Shown here: piece by piece, positions 53,832 through 63,312 of the stretch
Layout of the letters: every line of letters starts with the position of its first letter
How positions within the stretch are numbered: the stretch's first letter is position 1
NCBI GenBank assembly: GCA_017512145.1
Contig: JAFWHB010000032.1
Span: 62,001 to 126,000 of the forward strand
Source of the DNA: Mogibacterium sp.
Lineage (GTDB): Bacteria; Bacillota; Clostridia; Peptostreptococcales; Anaerovoracaceae
Direction of reading: 5' to 3'
DNA: 64,000 nt
Translations under genes and position numbers: made by a program
The notes under the pieces: model-generated
Database searches by the model: none
What the model was told of the DNA's origin: nothing
What the model saw: only the letters and a program-made list of their open reading frames with translations

Positions 53832-54171
53832 CGGGCAGACCATAAGCCGGGTTCTGTATTAGACGATCATCCATCTAGTACTGCAATTGCTTGCAGCATC
53901 AAGCGACTTACCTTCGGGCGGGTACGGGCCGCACCCTTTGGCGCCCTTCTCAGTCTTGCTCCGGATGGGGTTTACACGGCTGCTGTGTCTCCACAGCACC
54001 GGTGAGCTCTTACCTCACCATTTCAACCTTACCACGGCATTACCCGTTTCGGCGGAATGTTTCTGTTGCACTTTCCCTATAGTTACCTACGGCGGACGTT
54101 ATCCGTCATCCTTGCCCTGCGGAGCCCGGACTTTCCTCATGACATAGTCACGCGATCGTCAGGTCTACCCG
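53832..54171 (-). ncRNA. rnpB: RNase P RNA (class A)
   Basis: About 340 bases. The hallmark GAGGAAAGTCCGGGCTCC lies near the 5' end, GCAACAGAAA and GGTAAGGTTGAAATGG-type segments follow, and ACAGAACCCGGCTTATGG is near the 3' end. P1 closes the molecule: CGGGTAGACC (54171-54162) with GGTCTGCCCG (53841-53832). It is the catalytic RNA that trims tRNA 5' ends. No GC-rich terminator follows; AT-rich T runs lie before the activase start. Confidence 0.97.
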
Positions 54172-54191
54172 ATTTTTTTACACTTCTGTTT

Positions 54192-54219
54192 ATTATAATC
54201 AGATATAGAAATTATTCAA
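54192..54219 (-). promoter_or_regulatory. Promoter of rnpB
   Basis: On the minus strand TTGAAT (54219-54214) and TATAAT (54197-54192) are 16 bases apart. Transcription would begin about 14 bases before the mature 5' end of RNase P RNA. Confidence 0.7.
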
Positions 54220-54253
54220 TTATAAAATATCTACAAACATAAATCTTCACAGG

Positions 54254-55318
54254 TTATTTACATACCCTGTTATTGTGATCCGCAATAATCCTGCTGAAGA
54301 AATTGATTATGATCAGCAGAATGAAGAGAATGCCGATATACCCTTGAGCAGGATACAGGAATTCAACCAGAGTCCTGAATCCTGATAATCCCAGAAGAAA
54401 GCCTATCAGGGCACCGAATACTATGATGTATTTCCTGACATTTCCATTACGGATCTTGGTGCTGAATCCGTAGTATGTACTTGCTCCTGTCGAATAGACT
54501 GCGCCATACAGCACAATTGCATAAATAATATTGAGTACAGGCGATATCCTCGAAGAGAATCCCAGCATCGGAAGATCAAGAGAAGCTGAGAAAGCCATAT
54601 CTGTCAGCAGAGCCCTCAGAAGCAGTATCGTAAGAGCGCCAAGACATAACGTTCCGCATATAGCTCCTGCATATGCGTTCTTCGAATCCTTCGCATTAAT
54701 TGCTGAATTGCCTGCCATTGTAGTCATGCCAAGCGTGTTATATGCCATGAATACGATACCTGATATTATCCAGTTAGGAGACATTCTCCCAGGTCTGTAA
54801 CCTGTGACTGCTCCGCTCTGGCCAAAGTCTGCCCTGATTGTAAGAGCTATGGTCAGAATTCCTATAACGAAGAGTACCGGAACCAGTAGCCTGAACACCT
54901 TCGATACTCTCTCAAAGTCTCCCAGAACTGTGATAATGCATAGAACAGCTATCACAGCACCACCTAGCAGTTTGCTGATGCCGAATTGCTGATTAAGAAG
55001 TGAACCGCCGGCAGCAGTCATGGCTATGATCATAGTGTAGTAGATCATCGCAAGTGTCCATCCGATGATCTCATCGATTATCTTATTGTTGAATGGATCA
55101 ATCAGTTTGCCGAGGTCTGCGGTATTCTTACTCCTTGCAATGTAAGTCAGCATGCATGCAATCAGAATGAAGCATACCGTACTTGCGACAGCGCCCAGAT
55201 AGCCCTTGCTGCCAAAAACACCAAAGAACTGCCAGCATTCTCTGCCGGAAGCAAATCCGGCACCCATTATTACACCAATATATAGAGAAGTGATTTCTAT
55301 CCAGTTTAATTTATTCAT
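54254..55318 (-). CDS. YkvI-family membrane transporter-like protein
   Basis: A 354-residue protein with about ten membrane helices of the YkvI family, related in fold to amino acid-polyamine transporters. The start WIEITSLYIGVIMGAGFASGRE and the segments LDLPMLGFSSRISPVLNIIYAIVL (two parts) are characteristic; the unwound first helix motif GAGFASG is kept. Substrate unknown. ATG overlaps the trmK stop by four bases, so it ends the dgt-dnaG-rpoD-trmK run. Confidence 0.86.
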   Translation of the reverse strand: MNKLNWIEITSLYIGVIMGAGFASGRECWQFFGVFGSKGYLGAVASTVCFILIACMLTYIARSKNTADLGKLIDPFNNKIIDEIIGWTLAMIYYTMIIAMTAAGGSLLNQQFGISKLLGGAVIAVLCIITVLGDFERVSKVFRLLVPVLFVIGILTIALTIRADFGQSGAVTGYRPGRMSPNWIISGIVFMAYNTLGMTTMAGNSAINAKDSKNAYAGAICGTLCLGALTILLLRALLTDMAFSASLDLPMLGFSSRISPVLNIIYAIVLYGAVYSTGASTYYGFSTKIRNGNVRKYIIVFGALIGFLLGLSGFRTLVEFLYPAQGYIGILFILLIIINFFSRIIADHNNRVCK

Positions 55319-56019
55319 TGAGAAATCAGTCCTTTCAGATAATCTCTGTCAGAAATAAGTCTCTGAATGAGCATGGAGTGATTCTTGCTGCTGTTACTTA
55401 GATTGGAGATCTCCTCGGAAATACTGCCGATCTTCCATGAAATGCGTTTGACGGCAAGATCGTGATTGGCTGTAACGATCGCCTCAGGATATTTCCATCT
55501 TATGTCATCTTCAGGATAAAGCGGATCTCTCGATATCTGGCCTGATGGTACAGCAGTAATGACTTCACATACGAACTTACCTTCAGGAGCAAGATCCTCT
55601 GAAATGATATCCCAGCCATTGGTATACAGCCAGTATCTCAGGTTGCCGGAGTGCTTGCGTGGCTGAAGTATCAGTTTGTGAAAGCTGCGGCTCTTATCAA
55701 GGTCATTTGCTAATATTTCTATTATTGTAAACCCGCCAAGACCTGCAATGATCACATCATCAGTCTCTCCTGCCTCTATGGTATCAAGTCCGTTGCCGGT
55801 CCTGAAATCAGCAGGATCTGCATCGAGCCCGCAAAGCTCGAAGGTTTCGATAGCTTTGGCGAGTGAACCGCTGCTTATATCGGACATGATTACCTTAGGC
55901 GATACATTATTCTTCATCAAAAGCATAGGGACGTATCCATGATCCGTCCCTATGTCAGCTGCCGATTCGCCTGGCAGTACTTTATCAGCTATACAGTATA
56001 TTCTCTTGCTGAGTTTCAT
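55315..56019 (-). CDS. trmK: tRNA (adenine(22)-N1)-methyltransferase
   Basis: A 234-residue TrmK. SAM-binding ADIGTDHGYVPMLLM, MSDISSGSLAKAIET, and the catalytic IIAGLGGFTIIEIL and LILQPRKHSGNLRYWL are present. It makes m1A22 in tRNA-Ser and tRNA-Tyr. The rpoD-trmK order is the rule in Gram-positives. It lies 3 bases after rpoD. Confidence 0.93.
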   Translation of the reverse strand: MKLSKRIYCIADKVLPGESAADIGTDHGYVPMLLMKNNVSPKVIMSDISSGSLAKAIETFELCGLDADPADFRTGNGLDTIEAGETDDVIIAGLGGFTIIEILANDLDKSRSFHKLILQPRKHSGNLRYWLYTNGWDIISEDLAPEGKFVCEVITAVPSGQISRDPLYPEDDIRWKYPEAIVTANHDLAVKRISWKIGSISEEISNLSNSSKNHSMLIQRLISDRDYLKGLISQ

Positions 56020-56022
56020 TTG

Positions 56023-57279
56023 TTATTCAAGATAGTCTCTGAGCTTCTTGCTGCGGCTTGGGTGTCTGAGTTTACGAAGAGCTTTGGCTTCGATCTGACG
56101 GATTCTCTCACGAGTTACATTGAACTCACGGCCGACTTCCTCAAGTGTACGAGGACGTCCGTCGTCAAGACCGAATCTGAGGATGAGAACCTTCTTCTCT
56201 CTCTCAGAAAGAGTATCAAGAACCTCTCTGAGCTGCTTCTGGAGCATCGAGTATGCTGCAGCGTCTACAGGTGATGGAATGTCCTCATCAGGAATGAAGT
56301 CACCAAGGTGGCTGTCTTCCTCTTCGCCTATAGGTGTCTCAAGTGAAACAGGATCCTGGCTGATCTTCTTGATCTCTCTTACCTTCTCAACGGAGATGCC
56401 CATTTCCTTAGCGATCTCTTCTGAGGTCGGTTCACGTCCGTATTCCTGTAGCAGCTGTCTGGAGATCCTGATCAGCTTGTTGATGGTCTCGACCATGTGT
56501 ACAGGGATTCTGATAGTCCTTGCCTGGTCTGCGATAGATCTTGTGATAGCCTGTCTGATCCACCATGTCGCATATGTTGAGAACTTGTAACCCTTGGTGT
56601 AGTCGAACTTCTCTACAGCCTTGATAAGTCCGAGGTTGCCCTCCTGAATGAGATCAAGGAATGAAAGGCCTCTGTTGAGGTATCTTCTAGCGATACTTAC
56701 AACAAGTCTGAGGTTGCTCTCGCAAAGCTTCTTCTTGGCTTCTTCATCGCCCTGCTCGATCCTGATAGCAAGATCTCTCTCCTCTTCTGCGGTAAGAAGA
56801 GGAACCTTGCCGATCTCTTTGAAGTACATTCTTACAGGATCATCTGTAGGAATATTCTTCGCAGAATCACTGACTTCGATCTCTCCGGTGGACTTGATGA
56901 TTACGCCGCTCTTCTTCTCGTCTTCAGAGTCGTCAAGCAGATCATCATCATCGAGATCAATATCGATATCCATGTCGAAATCAAGAAGATCGCTGTCGCT
57001 CAGATCATCTTCGAGCTCCGATGAGGTCGGCTCTCTTGTTTCGAGAATGCTGATTCCCTTGGACTCTACGATGTCGTAGATCTCTTCAAGAGCATCTTTG
57101 TCAAGGCTCATGTCGCTGATCATCGAATTGATTTCATTGTAAGTGATCTCATTTGAAGTATGCTTAGCTGACTCGATGATGGAATTAGCTAATTCTTCTG
57201 TTTTTGAGAGCTCCATTTCTTCACTTACAGCACCCTTATCAGCTGATTTTGAGCTCTTTCTGGTTTCGTTATCCGGCAT
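56023..57279 (-). CDS. rpoD: Primary RNA polymerase sigma factor
   Basis: A 418-residue SigA. The first 130 residues are acidic (region 1.1-like, with a D-rich stretch [15 protein letters not shown]). Region 1.2-2: [48 protein letters not shown] (in parts), [18 protein letters not shown]. Region 3: [16 protein letters not shown]. Region 4: [29 protein letters not shown] (split). Reads the TATAAT/TTGACA promoters seen throughout. GGAGG precedes the ATG, which lies inside the dnaG end (11-base overlap). Confidence 0.96.
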   Translation of the reverse strand: MPDNETRKSSKSADKGAVSEEMELSKTEELANSIIESAKHTSNEITYNEINSMISDMSLDKDALEEIYDIVESKGISILETREPTSSELEDDLSDSDLLDFDMDIDIDLDDDDLLDDSEDEKKSGVIIKSTGEIEVSDSAKNIPTDDPVRMYFKEIGKVPLLTAEEERDLAIRIEQGDEEAKKKLCESNLRLVVSIARRYLNRGLSFLDLIQEGNLGLIKAVEKFDYTKGYKFSTYATWWIRQAITRSIADQARTIRIPVHMVETINKLIRISRQLLQEYGREPTSEEIAKEMGISVEKVREIKKISQDPVSLETPIGEEEDSHLGDFIPDEDIPSPVDAAAYSMLQKQLREVLDTLSEREKKVLILRFGLDDGRPRTLEEVGREFNVTRERIRQIEAKALRKLRHPSRSKKLRDYLE

Positions 57280-59065
57280 TACTTTCCTCCAATGTTCTGT
57301 TGATTAGCGAATCAATTTCGATCAGTCTTGACGCCAGGCTGTTTATCTCATCCTGTCTAGAGGTTTTCTCGGCAATGGCGAGGTCATTCAGGATCTCTGA
57401 TTTTTCAGACCTGAGATCGTTGATGATGTAGCTTGCCCTGGTCTCCCGGTAGAAGGCTTCATCATCAGGACCGATCTGTATTGAGTTAAGATACTTAGTG
57501 AAAACAGCATCCTTGTCAGGATCAAGTCTCTCTGAGATCAAATTACTATCTATTCTGTGGGTTCCTGCTTCGGAATTATCCTTGAGGGAATCGCATGCAG
57601 ACATTATCTCTGAGGCGAGAGCCGACCTGAAGGTAATACCGTCTTCTCTGTATCTTGATATATATCTTGTATTGTTCATGGCAAGGATAGCCAAAGACAT
57701 TTCTATTCTTGCCGAAATGCTGTCGTCTGTGTTTGAAGATCCCTGTGCGCTGCGTCTTGTATCCTGACGCCTGACCGGAGGTCTTCTTCTTGGTCTTGAT
57801 TCAGCATCTGTTCTGATCGCCATCATAATTGCATGATCAGATATGCCGAATTCTTCTGATAATCTTCTTACATAAATATCCTGTTCGACAGGTCCCATTT
57901 CCTTAAGAACAGGCACTATTCTGTCGATATATGCAAGGACATCCATGTCATTTGTCAGGTCAAATCCCTTCCTTGCAAGCTTAAGTCTGAAATCTGCAGC
58001 AGGAACTGCAGAGTCTGCAAGGCTGATGAAGGCATCGCGGCCGTGCTTCTGTACAAATTCATCAGGATCCTTGCCATCACTGACAGTAAGGATGCGAGGC
58101 TTGCCGCCTGCTCCTGTGATGACGGATATACCTCTGAGTGCAGCACTTATGCCGGCCTGATCAGAGTCGTACGAAAGAACGATGTTCTTGGAGTAACGGC
58201 AGAGAAGTTTGGCCTGATTGTCTGTAAGTGCAGTACCGAGGGATGCTGCGACATTCCTGACACCACTCTGGTAGAGAGAAATGACGTCCATGTACCCTTC
58301 TACAATGATTGCTCTGTCAGCGGATGATATCTCACTCTTGGTGAAATTAAGAGCGAACAGATTGTTCTTCTTAAGGAAGACCTCACTCTCAGGAGAGTTG
58401 AGGTACTTAGGCTTGACATCGCCTATAGCTCTGCCGCCAAATCCGATGACCTTATCCTGCGTATTGATTATAGGGAACATTACCCTGTCCCTGAATTTGT
58501 CATATAGTCCGTTCTTGCCTGAATTAGCAAGTCCCAGCTTGAGAATGTCTTCATCTGCGACATTCTGAGACCTTAGATAGTCAACAAGAGCTGTTCCAGT
58601 GCCGGGAGCATATCCAAGACCGAATTTGACTATCGTATCACGCGAGAGGCCTCTCCTGCGAAGATATGCAAGTCCCCTGTTGTTCCTTGTACCAAGCGAC
58701 TGGTAGAAGAATCTTGCGGCCTTGGCGTTGATCTCATAGTACTTGCTGTAATCGGCCTTAGGAGCGCTCTGGCGTCTCTCTGGCATCTTGATGCCATATT
58801 CTCCGGCGAGCTTCTCGACAGCCTCCATAAATGGCAGCTTATAATAGCTCTGGACAAATTTGATGACATCGCCCTTCTCGCCGCAGCCAAAGCAGTTGAA
58901 TATCTGCTTCTCTTCGTTGACCATGAAGGATGGCGTCTTCTCCGAATGGAATGGACACAGTCCCTTATAATTTGCACCCGCCTTCTTGAGGCTTACTTCA
59001 CGGCCGACTACATCAACGATATTAACTTGCAATTTGAGTTCATCTATGAAGTTGTCCCAGGCCAT
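57269..59065 (-). CDS. dnaG: DNA primase
   Basis: A 598-residue DnaG. The zinc finger has C37, H40, C58 and C61 ([13 protein letters not shown] and [10 protein letters not shown]). The RNA polymerase domain contains the TOPRIM blocks [15 protein letters not shown] and [16 protein letters not shown], and the C-terminal helicase-binding region follows an Arg/Pro linker near residue 430. It starts 25 bases after dgt. This is the usual dgt-dnaG-rpoD arrangement of Clostridia. Confidence 0.96.
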   Translation of the reverse strand: MAWDNFIDELKLQVNIVDVVGREVSLKKAGANYKGLCPFHSEKTPSFMVNEEKQIFNCFGCGEKGDVIKFVQSYYKLPFMEAVEKLAGEYGIKMPERRQSAPKADYSKYYEINAKAARFFYQSLGTRNNRGLAYLRRRGLSRDTIVKFGLGYAPGTGTALVDYLRSQNVADEDILKLGLANSGKNGLYDKFRDRVMFPIINTQDKVIGFGGRAIGDVKPKYLNSPESEVFLKKNNLFALNFTKSEISSADRAIIVEGYMDVISLYQSGVRNVAASLGTALTDNQAKLLCRYSKNIVLSYDSDQAGISAALRGISVITGAGGKPRILTVSDGKDPDEFVQKHGRDAFISLADSAVPAADFRLKLARKGFDLTNDMDVLAYIDRIVPVLKEMGPVEQDIYVRRLSEEFGISDHAIMMAIRTDAESRPRRRPPVRRQDTRRSAQGSSNTDDSISARIEMSLAILAMNNTRYISRYREDGITFRSALASEIMSACDSLKDNSEAGTHRIDSNLISERLDPDKDAVFTKYLNSIQIGPDDEAFYRETRASYIINDLRSEKSEILNDLAIAEKTSRQDEINSLASRLIEIDSLINRTLEESNAG

Positions 59066-59090
59066 TTAGTTGATCTACCTCCGGAATGTA

Positions 59091-60086
59091 CTATTCGAAT
59101 AATTTGCTGTACAGATTGATCGCATAGCGGTCGGTCATTCCTGAGATCCAGTCCTTGACTGCGACATTGATGCCGTCCTCTTCCATTATCTGTCTGTAGA
59201 TACCCGGAATCTCATCAGGACGATCGAGGAAATACTGATAGAGCGATGTGATTATCAGCTCCACTCTGTCAGCATCAGCTACTTCCTGAACCTTAGGAGA
59301 TCCGTAAACATGTCTGAACATGAAGTCGCGGAGACTCTTGAGAGCTTCGCGGCATTCAGGAGATTGTCTGATGGAATCGCAGTTCTCACTGCTCCTGCTG
59401 AGATCTACAATCAGGTTGTTGATCCTGTCGCTGTGAGTCCTTCCAAGGATGCTGATAGCATCTGCAGGAAGATCGTCTATGCAGATTATTCCGCCTCTTA
59501 TAGCATCATCGATATCATGATTGATATATGCGATCCTGTCGCATATCTTGACGATCTGGCCCTCGAGTGTGAAAGGAATCCCGGATCCTCTGTGATTGAG
59601 GATGCCATCCCTTACTTCATAGGTCAGATTAAGACCGCGTCTTCGTGAAGTGTCTTCGATGAGATCAACAGTACGGAGACTCTGCTCATTATGAGCAAAT
59701 CCGCCCGGATGGATACGGTTAAGTACGGATTCGCCATAGTGGCCAAATGGTGTATGGCCAAGGTCGTGTCCCAGAGCGATGGCCTCTGTCAGGTCTTCAT
59801 TATATGCAAGTAATCTTGCAACAGTTCTTGAAACCTGAGCAACCTCTAATGTATGAGTAAGTCTGGTCCTGTAATGGTCAGATTCCGGAGCAAGAAAAAC
59901 CTGTGTCTTATGAATCAGACGCCTGAATGCCTTGGAGTGGATTATTCTGTCCCTGTCTCTCTGATAAACAGTACGGTATTCACACTGCTCCTCAGGATAA
60001 ACCCTGCCGCGTGATTCAGCGGCCTTGGCAGCAAGCGGCGAAAGAATCTGATATTCTCTTGCTTCAATGTCTTGTCGTAAAATCAT
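59091..60086 (-). CDS. dgt: dGTP triphosphohydrolase-like HD protein
   Basis: A 331-residue HD-domain dNTP triphosphohydrolase. The metal ligands are in LTHTLEVAQVSRTVARLL and ALGHDLGHTPFGHYGESVL; the later aspartate is in CDRIAYINHDIDDAIRGG. It opens with GRVYPEEQCEYRTVYQRDRDRI. It turns dNTPs into nucleosides and triphosphate, lowering pools. Substrate specificity may not be limited to dGTP. It lies 3 bases after the unknown gene. Confidence 0.9.
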   Translation of the reverse strand: MILRQDIEAREYQILSPLAAKAAESRGRVYPEEQCEYRTVYQRDRDRIIHSKAFRRLIHKTQVFLAPESDHYRTRLTHTLEVAQVSRTVARLLAYNEDLTEAIALGHDLGHTPFGHYGESVLNRIHPGGFAHNEQSLRTVDLIEDTSRRRGLNLTYEVRDGILNHRGSGIPFTLEGQIVKICDRIAYINHDIDDAIRGGIICIDDLPADAISILGRTHSDRINNLIVDLSRSSENCDSIRQSPECREALKSLRDFMFRHVYGSPKVQEVADADRVELIITSLYQYFLDRPDEIPGIYRQIMEEDGINVAVKDWISGMTDRYAINLYSKLFE

Positions 60087-60089
60087 TAA

Positions 60090-60602
60090 CTAAAGTCCCG
60101 CGATGTCTGAAATCCTGACATCATACCCGTCAAGATCATAATCCAGAGCATTTCTGAAATCATAATCATAAGATTCACCGAGAAATCCTGCAGCAAGGAT
60201 CTCGTATCTTGCATCACGAAGGCTGACCTCCTGCCTGCGGATCTTGTCAAAAACATTCAGATCATGAACATACCATTTGCGGAACTTGGAAATCTCTTCT
60301 GCAAGAGCATTTATGTCCTCCTCATCCATATCTTCAGAAATCAGTCCTGCCATGACTCGTTTGATAGATTCAACGATAATGTAAAGGTCCGTCTCCGAAT
60401 CAGGTATGTTATTAAGAAAGCCCTCATAAAAAGAATCCATATGCTCTGCCAGTGTAGACTTGTCTACGTGTCTGAGAAGATCTCTGATAAGATTCTCTTC
60501 GATGAAATCATCTTCCTCCAGCAAAGCTGCAAGATTCTCGTAATACTTGAATTCGTCTATTGTATTGATATCGAGTTTGGTATATAGCTCGGTTTTATCC
60601 AT
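60090..60602 (-). CDS. Unknown acidic protein upstream of dgt
   Basis: A 170-residue soluble, acidic, mostly helical protein that I do not recognise. No membrane segment, signal peptide or metal motif is visible. Motifs that stand out are ALLEEDDFIEENLIRDLLRH, MDEEDINALAEEISKFRKW and VSLRDARYEILAAGFLGE. It heads the run unknown-dgt-dnaG-rpoD-trmK, 3 bases before dgt, so it may bear on nucleotide supply or replication start. That is only by position. Confidence 0.78.
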   Translation of the reverse strand: MDKTELYTKLDINTIDEFKYYENLAALLEEDDFIEENLIRDLLRHVDKSTLAEHMDSFYEGFLNNIPDSETDLYIIVESIKRVMAGLISEDMDEEDINALAEEISKFRKWYVHDLNVFDKIRRQEVSLRDARYEILAAGFLGESYDYDFRNALDYDLDGYDVRISDIAGL

Positions 60603-60605
60603 TGT

Positions 60606-60652
60606 TTAAATGTCTGCCTCTTCTATGCTATAATTTCTGACAGAATATTATA
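60606..60652. promoter_or_regulatory. Divergent promoter region with symmetric TATAAT boxes
   Basis: On the + strand TTAAAT (60606-60611) and TATAAT (60629-60634) are 17 bases apart, facing pepF. On the minus strand TATAAT (60652-60647) faces the unknown-dgt run; its -35 is unclear (TTGACA at 60669-60664 is only 11 bases away). Between the boxes lies TTCTG-A-CAGAA, so the whole forms a near-perfect palindrome, possibly an operator. Confidence 0.5.
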
Positions 60653-60670
60653 ACACATGGAGTTGTCAAA

Positions 60671-62491
60671 ATGAACCCAGTCAAATACAATTTACGAACA
60701 GAAATTCCACATAAATATACCTGGTCTATCGATGAAATGTATAAGGATGAATCGGATCTCGACAGAGAGATATCTCTTGCTTCTGATCTTGTCGGCAAGC
60801 TAGCTTCTCTCCATGGCCATGTAATGGAATCCCCTTCTTCTCTTCTGAATGCTCTTTCGAGGTATTCAGATTCAATGAGACATATTGAGAATGTTCTTAC
60901 ATACTGCAGAATGAAGAAAGACGAAGACAATTCAGATTCTGCTGCCACAGAAAGATTCGGTAAGGCTGTAGCTGCTTATACAGCTATCTCATCATCCTCA
61001 TCTTTCCTAGAACCTGAGATCCTTTCAAAGGGCATCGGATCCGTCAGGGATATGATAGCTAAGGAGCCCGGTCTTGAGATGTACTCATCTCTGCTTGACA
61101 GGATCTGCCGCATCGAGGGACATGTGCTTACTGAAGATCAGGAATACATATTGGCCTCTCTCGGAGAGATTACCGGTGCATCAGGCAATGTATTCACTGT
61201 ACTTAACAATGTGGATCTTGACTTTGGCACCATCACTGATAAGGACGGCAATGAACACAGATTGTCAATTCCTTCATACATCAGTTACATGGAGTCCGAT
61301 GACCGAGATCTCAGAAAGCAGGCATACGAATCTCTTTACAGAGTTTACAGGTCTCACATCAATACTATCGCATCCCTATACAATAATTCCGTAAGAAAGG
61401 ATACGATATACGCAGAACTAAGACATTATAAGTCTTCGATGGAAGAAAGGCTCTGGCCTGACAGTATTCCGCTCAGTGTCTATGACAATCTTATAAATGC
61501 AGTTCATGAACATCTCCCTTCTCTTCACAGATACATGAAAACAAGAGCAAGACTCATGGGCAGAGACAGCATCTCTATGTATGATGTTTATAATCATGTA
61601 ACAGATACACCGGAGACTCACTATACATTCGAAGAGGCTGTAGATCTTGTGTGCAAAGCTCTGAAGCCGCTTGGCGATGACTATGTCGCTATTCTGCGCA
61701 AGGGCCTGCTTGAAGAGCGCTGGGTAGATGTGTATGAGAACAATGGCAAGACCTCCGGCGCATACAGCTTCGGGTCATATGACAGCAAACCTTACATCCT
61801 CATGAACTTCAGCGGCAGACTGAGAGATGTTTTCACACTCATCCATGAGAGCGGACATTCGATGCATTCTTATTTCACCCGTCATAATCAGCCGTATATA
61901 TATGGTGATCATTCTATTTTCACGGCTGAAGTTGCAAGTACTGTAAATGAGGTCCTGCTCATCAATTATCTTCTTGAGAACTGCAGCGATCCTGACGAGA
62001 GAGCGTTCCTTGTCAATTTCTTCATTGATGAATTCAAGGGTACTCTCTTCAGACAGACCATGTTTGCTGAGTTTGAGAAGTTTGCACATGAGTATTCTGA
62101 ACAAGGCGGCACTCTTACTGCAGATAATCTGAGCGATAAATACAATGAACTGAACTCAGAATACTATGGCGAATATGTTGACCAGGATGATATCATCAGA
62201 TATGAATGGGCCAGGATACCGCACTTCTACAGGACGTACTATGTTTATCAGTACGCAACAGGATTCTCAGCAGCTAATGCCATAGCAAACAGGATCCTTA
62301 CAGAAGGCAGATCTGCAGCTGATGAGTACAGGCAGTTCCTCAGCTCCGGATCTTCTGACTACCCTGTTGAATTGCTTAAGCTTGCAGGAGTTGATATGAG
62401 CACACCGGGCCCGGTAGATTCAGCACTTAAGACCTTCGACAGATTGACCAAAGAACTTGAAGAGTATTCAAGGAGTAAGAGAGATGCCTAA
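60671..62491 (+). CDS. pepF: Oligoendopeptidase F
   Basis: A 606-residue M3B zinc metallopeptidase. The zinc motif LIHESGHSMHSYF is complete, with the third ligand Glu in FTAEVASTVNEVLL. The N-terminal lobe has KYTWSIDEMYKD, and GAYSFGSYDSKPYILMNFSG precedes the zinc site. It trims short peptides in the cytoplasm. GGAG sits before the ATG. nadK overlaps its end by eight bases. Confidence 0.95.
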   Translation: MNPVKYNLRTEIPHKYTWSIDEMYKDESDLDREISLASDLVGKLASLHGHVMESPSSLLNALSRYSDSMRHIENVLTYCRMKKDEDNSDSAATERFGKAVAAYTAISSSSSFLEPEILSKGIGSVRDMIAKEPGLEMYSSLLDRICRIEGHVLTEDQEYILASLGEITGASGNVFTVLNNVDLDFGTITDKDGNEHRLSIPSYISYMESDDRDLRKQAYESLYRVYRSHINTIASLYNNSVRKDTIYAELRHYKSSMEERLWPDSIPLSVYDNLINAVHEHLPSLHRYMKTRARLMGRDSISMYDVYNHVTDTPETHYTFEEAVDLVCKALKPLGDDYVAILRKGLLEERWVDVYENNGKTSGAYSFGSYDSKPYILMNFSGRLRDVFTLIHESGHSMHSYFTRHNQPYIYGDHSIFTAEVASTVNEVLLINYLLENCSDPDERAFLVNFFIDEFKGTLFRQTMFAEFEKFAHEYSEQGGTLTADNLSDKYNELNSEYYGEYVDQDDIIRYEWARIPHFYRTYYVYQYATGFSAANAIANRILTEGRSAADEYRQFLSSGSSDYPVELLKLAGVDMSTPGPVDSALKTFDRLTKELEEYSRSKRDA

Positions 62492-63290
62492 GAAAGTTTT
62501 CATATTCAGGAACAACAAAGACAATTCCCAGATTGCGTATAATGAGCTGGTCGGGATTTTAAAAAAGCGTGATTACGAGATACTTCCGGAATGCTCTGAG
62601 GATGCAGATTATCTTGTCTGCATCGGCGGAGACGGAACATTCCTGAGCTTCATACATAAATGCAGATTCCCTTCTGCTCCTGTAATAGGCATCAACACCG
62701 GCCACCTGGGATTCTTTCAGGAGGCATCCCCGAATAACATCGAGAGAACTATAAACGACATTGAGAACGGCAGATACAAGATCCAGAATATCAAACCTGT
62801 TCAGGGACGGATCGTCACACCTAAGAATGAATTCTACCGTATCGGTCTAAATGAGATCCTGGTAAGAGGCAATTTCTCACATGTCTCACAATTCTCGGTA
62901 TCTATCGATGATACCAAGATACAGGACTTCTCGGGAGATGGAATCCTGATTTCGACACCTGTCGGATCAACAGCATATAACTATTCTCTTGATGGCGCTC
63001 TTGTTTCGCCGGACCTTGATGTCCTTCAGCTGACACCGGTTGCGCCTATGAATACAAATGCTTACAGATGCTTCCATTCGAGCATTCTCCTTCCGGCATC
63101 TGAGAAGATCCGTATCACAGGTACCGGGCGCAGCGCAAATGGAACAGTTATACTCTCCTTCGACGGAAGGACTCATGAGTTCAACAATGTAGAATACGTA
63201 GAAATCTCTCAGTCTGAAGACAAAGAGATCCACCTGATAAGAAGTGAGAATTACGACTACTGGAAGAAACTCAGCTCCAAACTACTATAA
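62484..63290 (+). CDS. nadK: NAD kinase
   Basis: A 268-residue NAD kinase. The GGDGTFL motif occurs as VCIGGDGTFLSFIH, followed by GINTGHLGFFQEA, and GDGILISTPVGSTAYNYSLDGALVSP (split) further on. It phosphorylates NAD to NADP. ATG 62484 with AGGAG upstream is preferred; an earlier in-frame start at 62457 adds pepF-overlapping residues. In spore-formers nadK usually lies beside tlyA; here it follows pepF. Confidence 0.94.
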   Translation: MPKKVFIFRNNKDNSQIAYNELVGILKKRDYEILPECSEDADYLVCIGGDGTFLSFIHKCRFPSAPVIGINTGHLGFFQEASPNNIERTINDIENGRYKIQNIKPVQGRIVTPKNEFYRIGLNEILVRGNFSHVSQFSVSIDDTKIQDFSGDGILISTPVGSTAYNYSLDGALVSPDLDVLQLTPVAPMNTNAYRCFHSSILLPASEKIRITGTGRSANGTVILSFDGRTHEFNNVEYVEISQSEDKEIHLIRSENYDYWKKLSSKLL

Positions 63291-63312
63291 GACAAGGAAT
63301 CAATAATAATTA

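Noticed and set aside
53887..54147. Open frames on the + strand within the RNase P RNA gene
   Set aside because: The region is explained by rnpB on the other strand; the frames have no ribosome site and no family resemblance.
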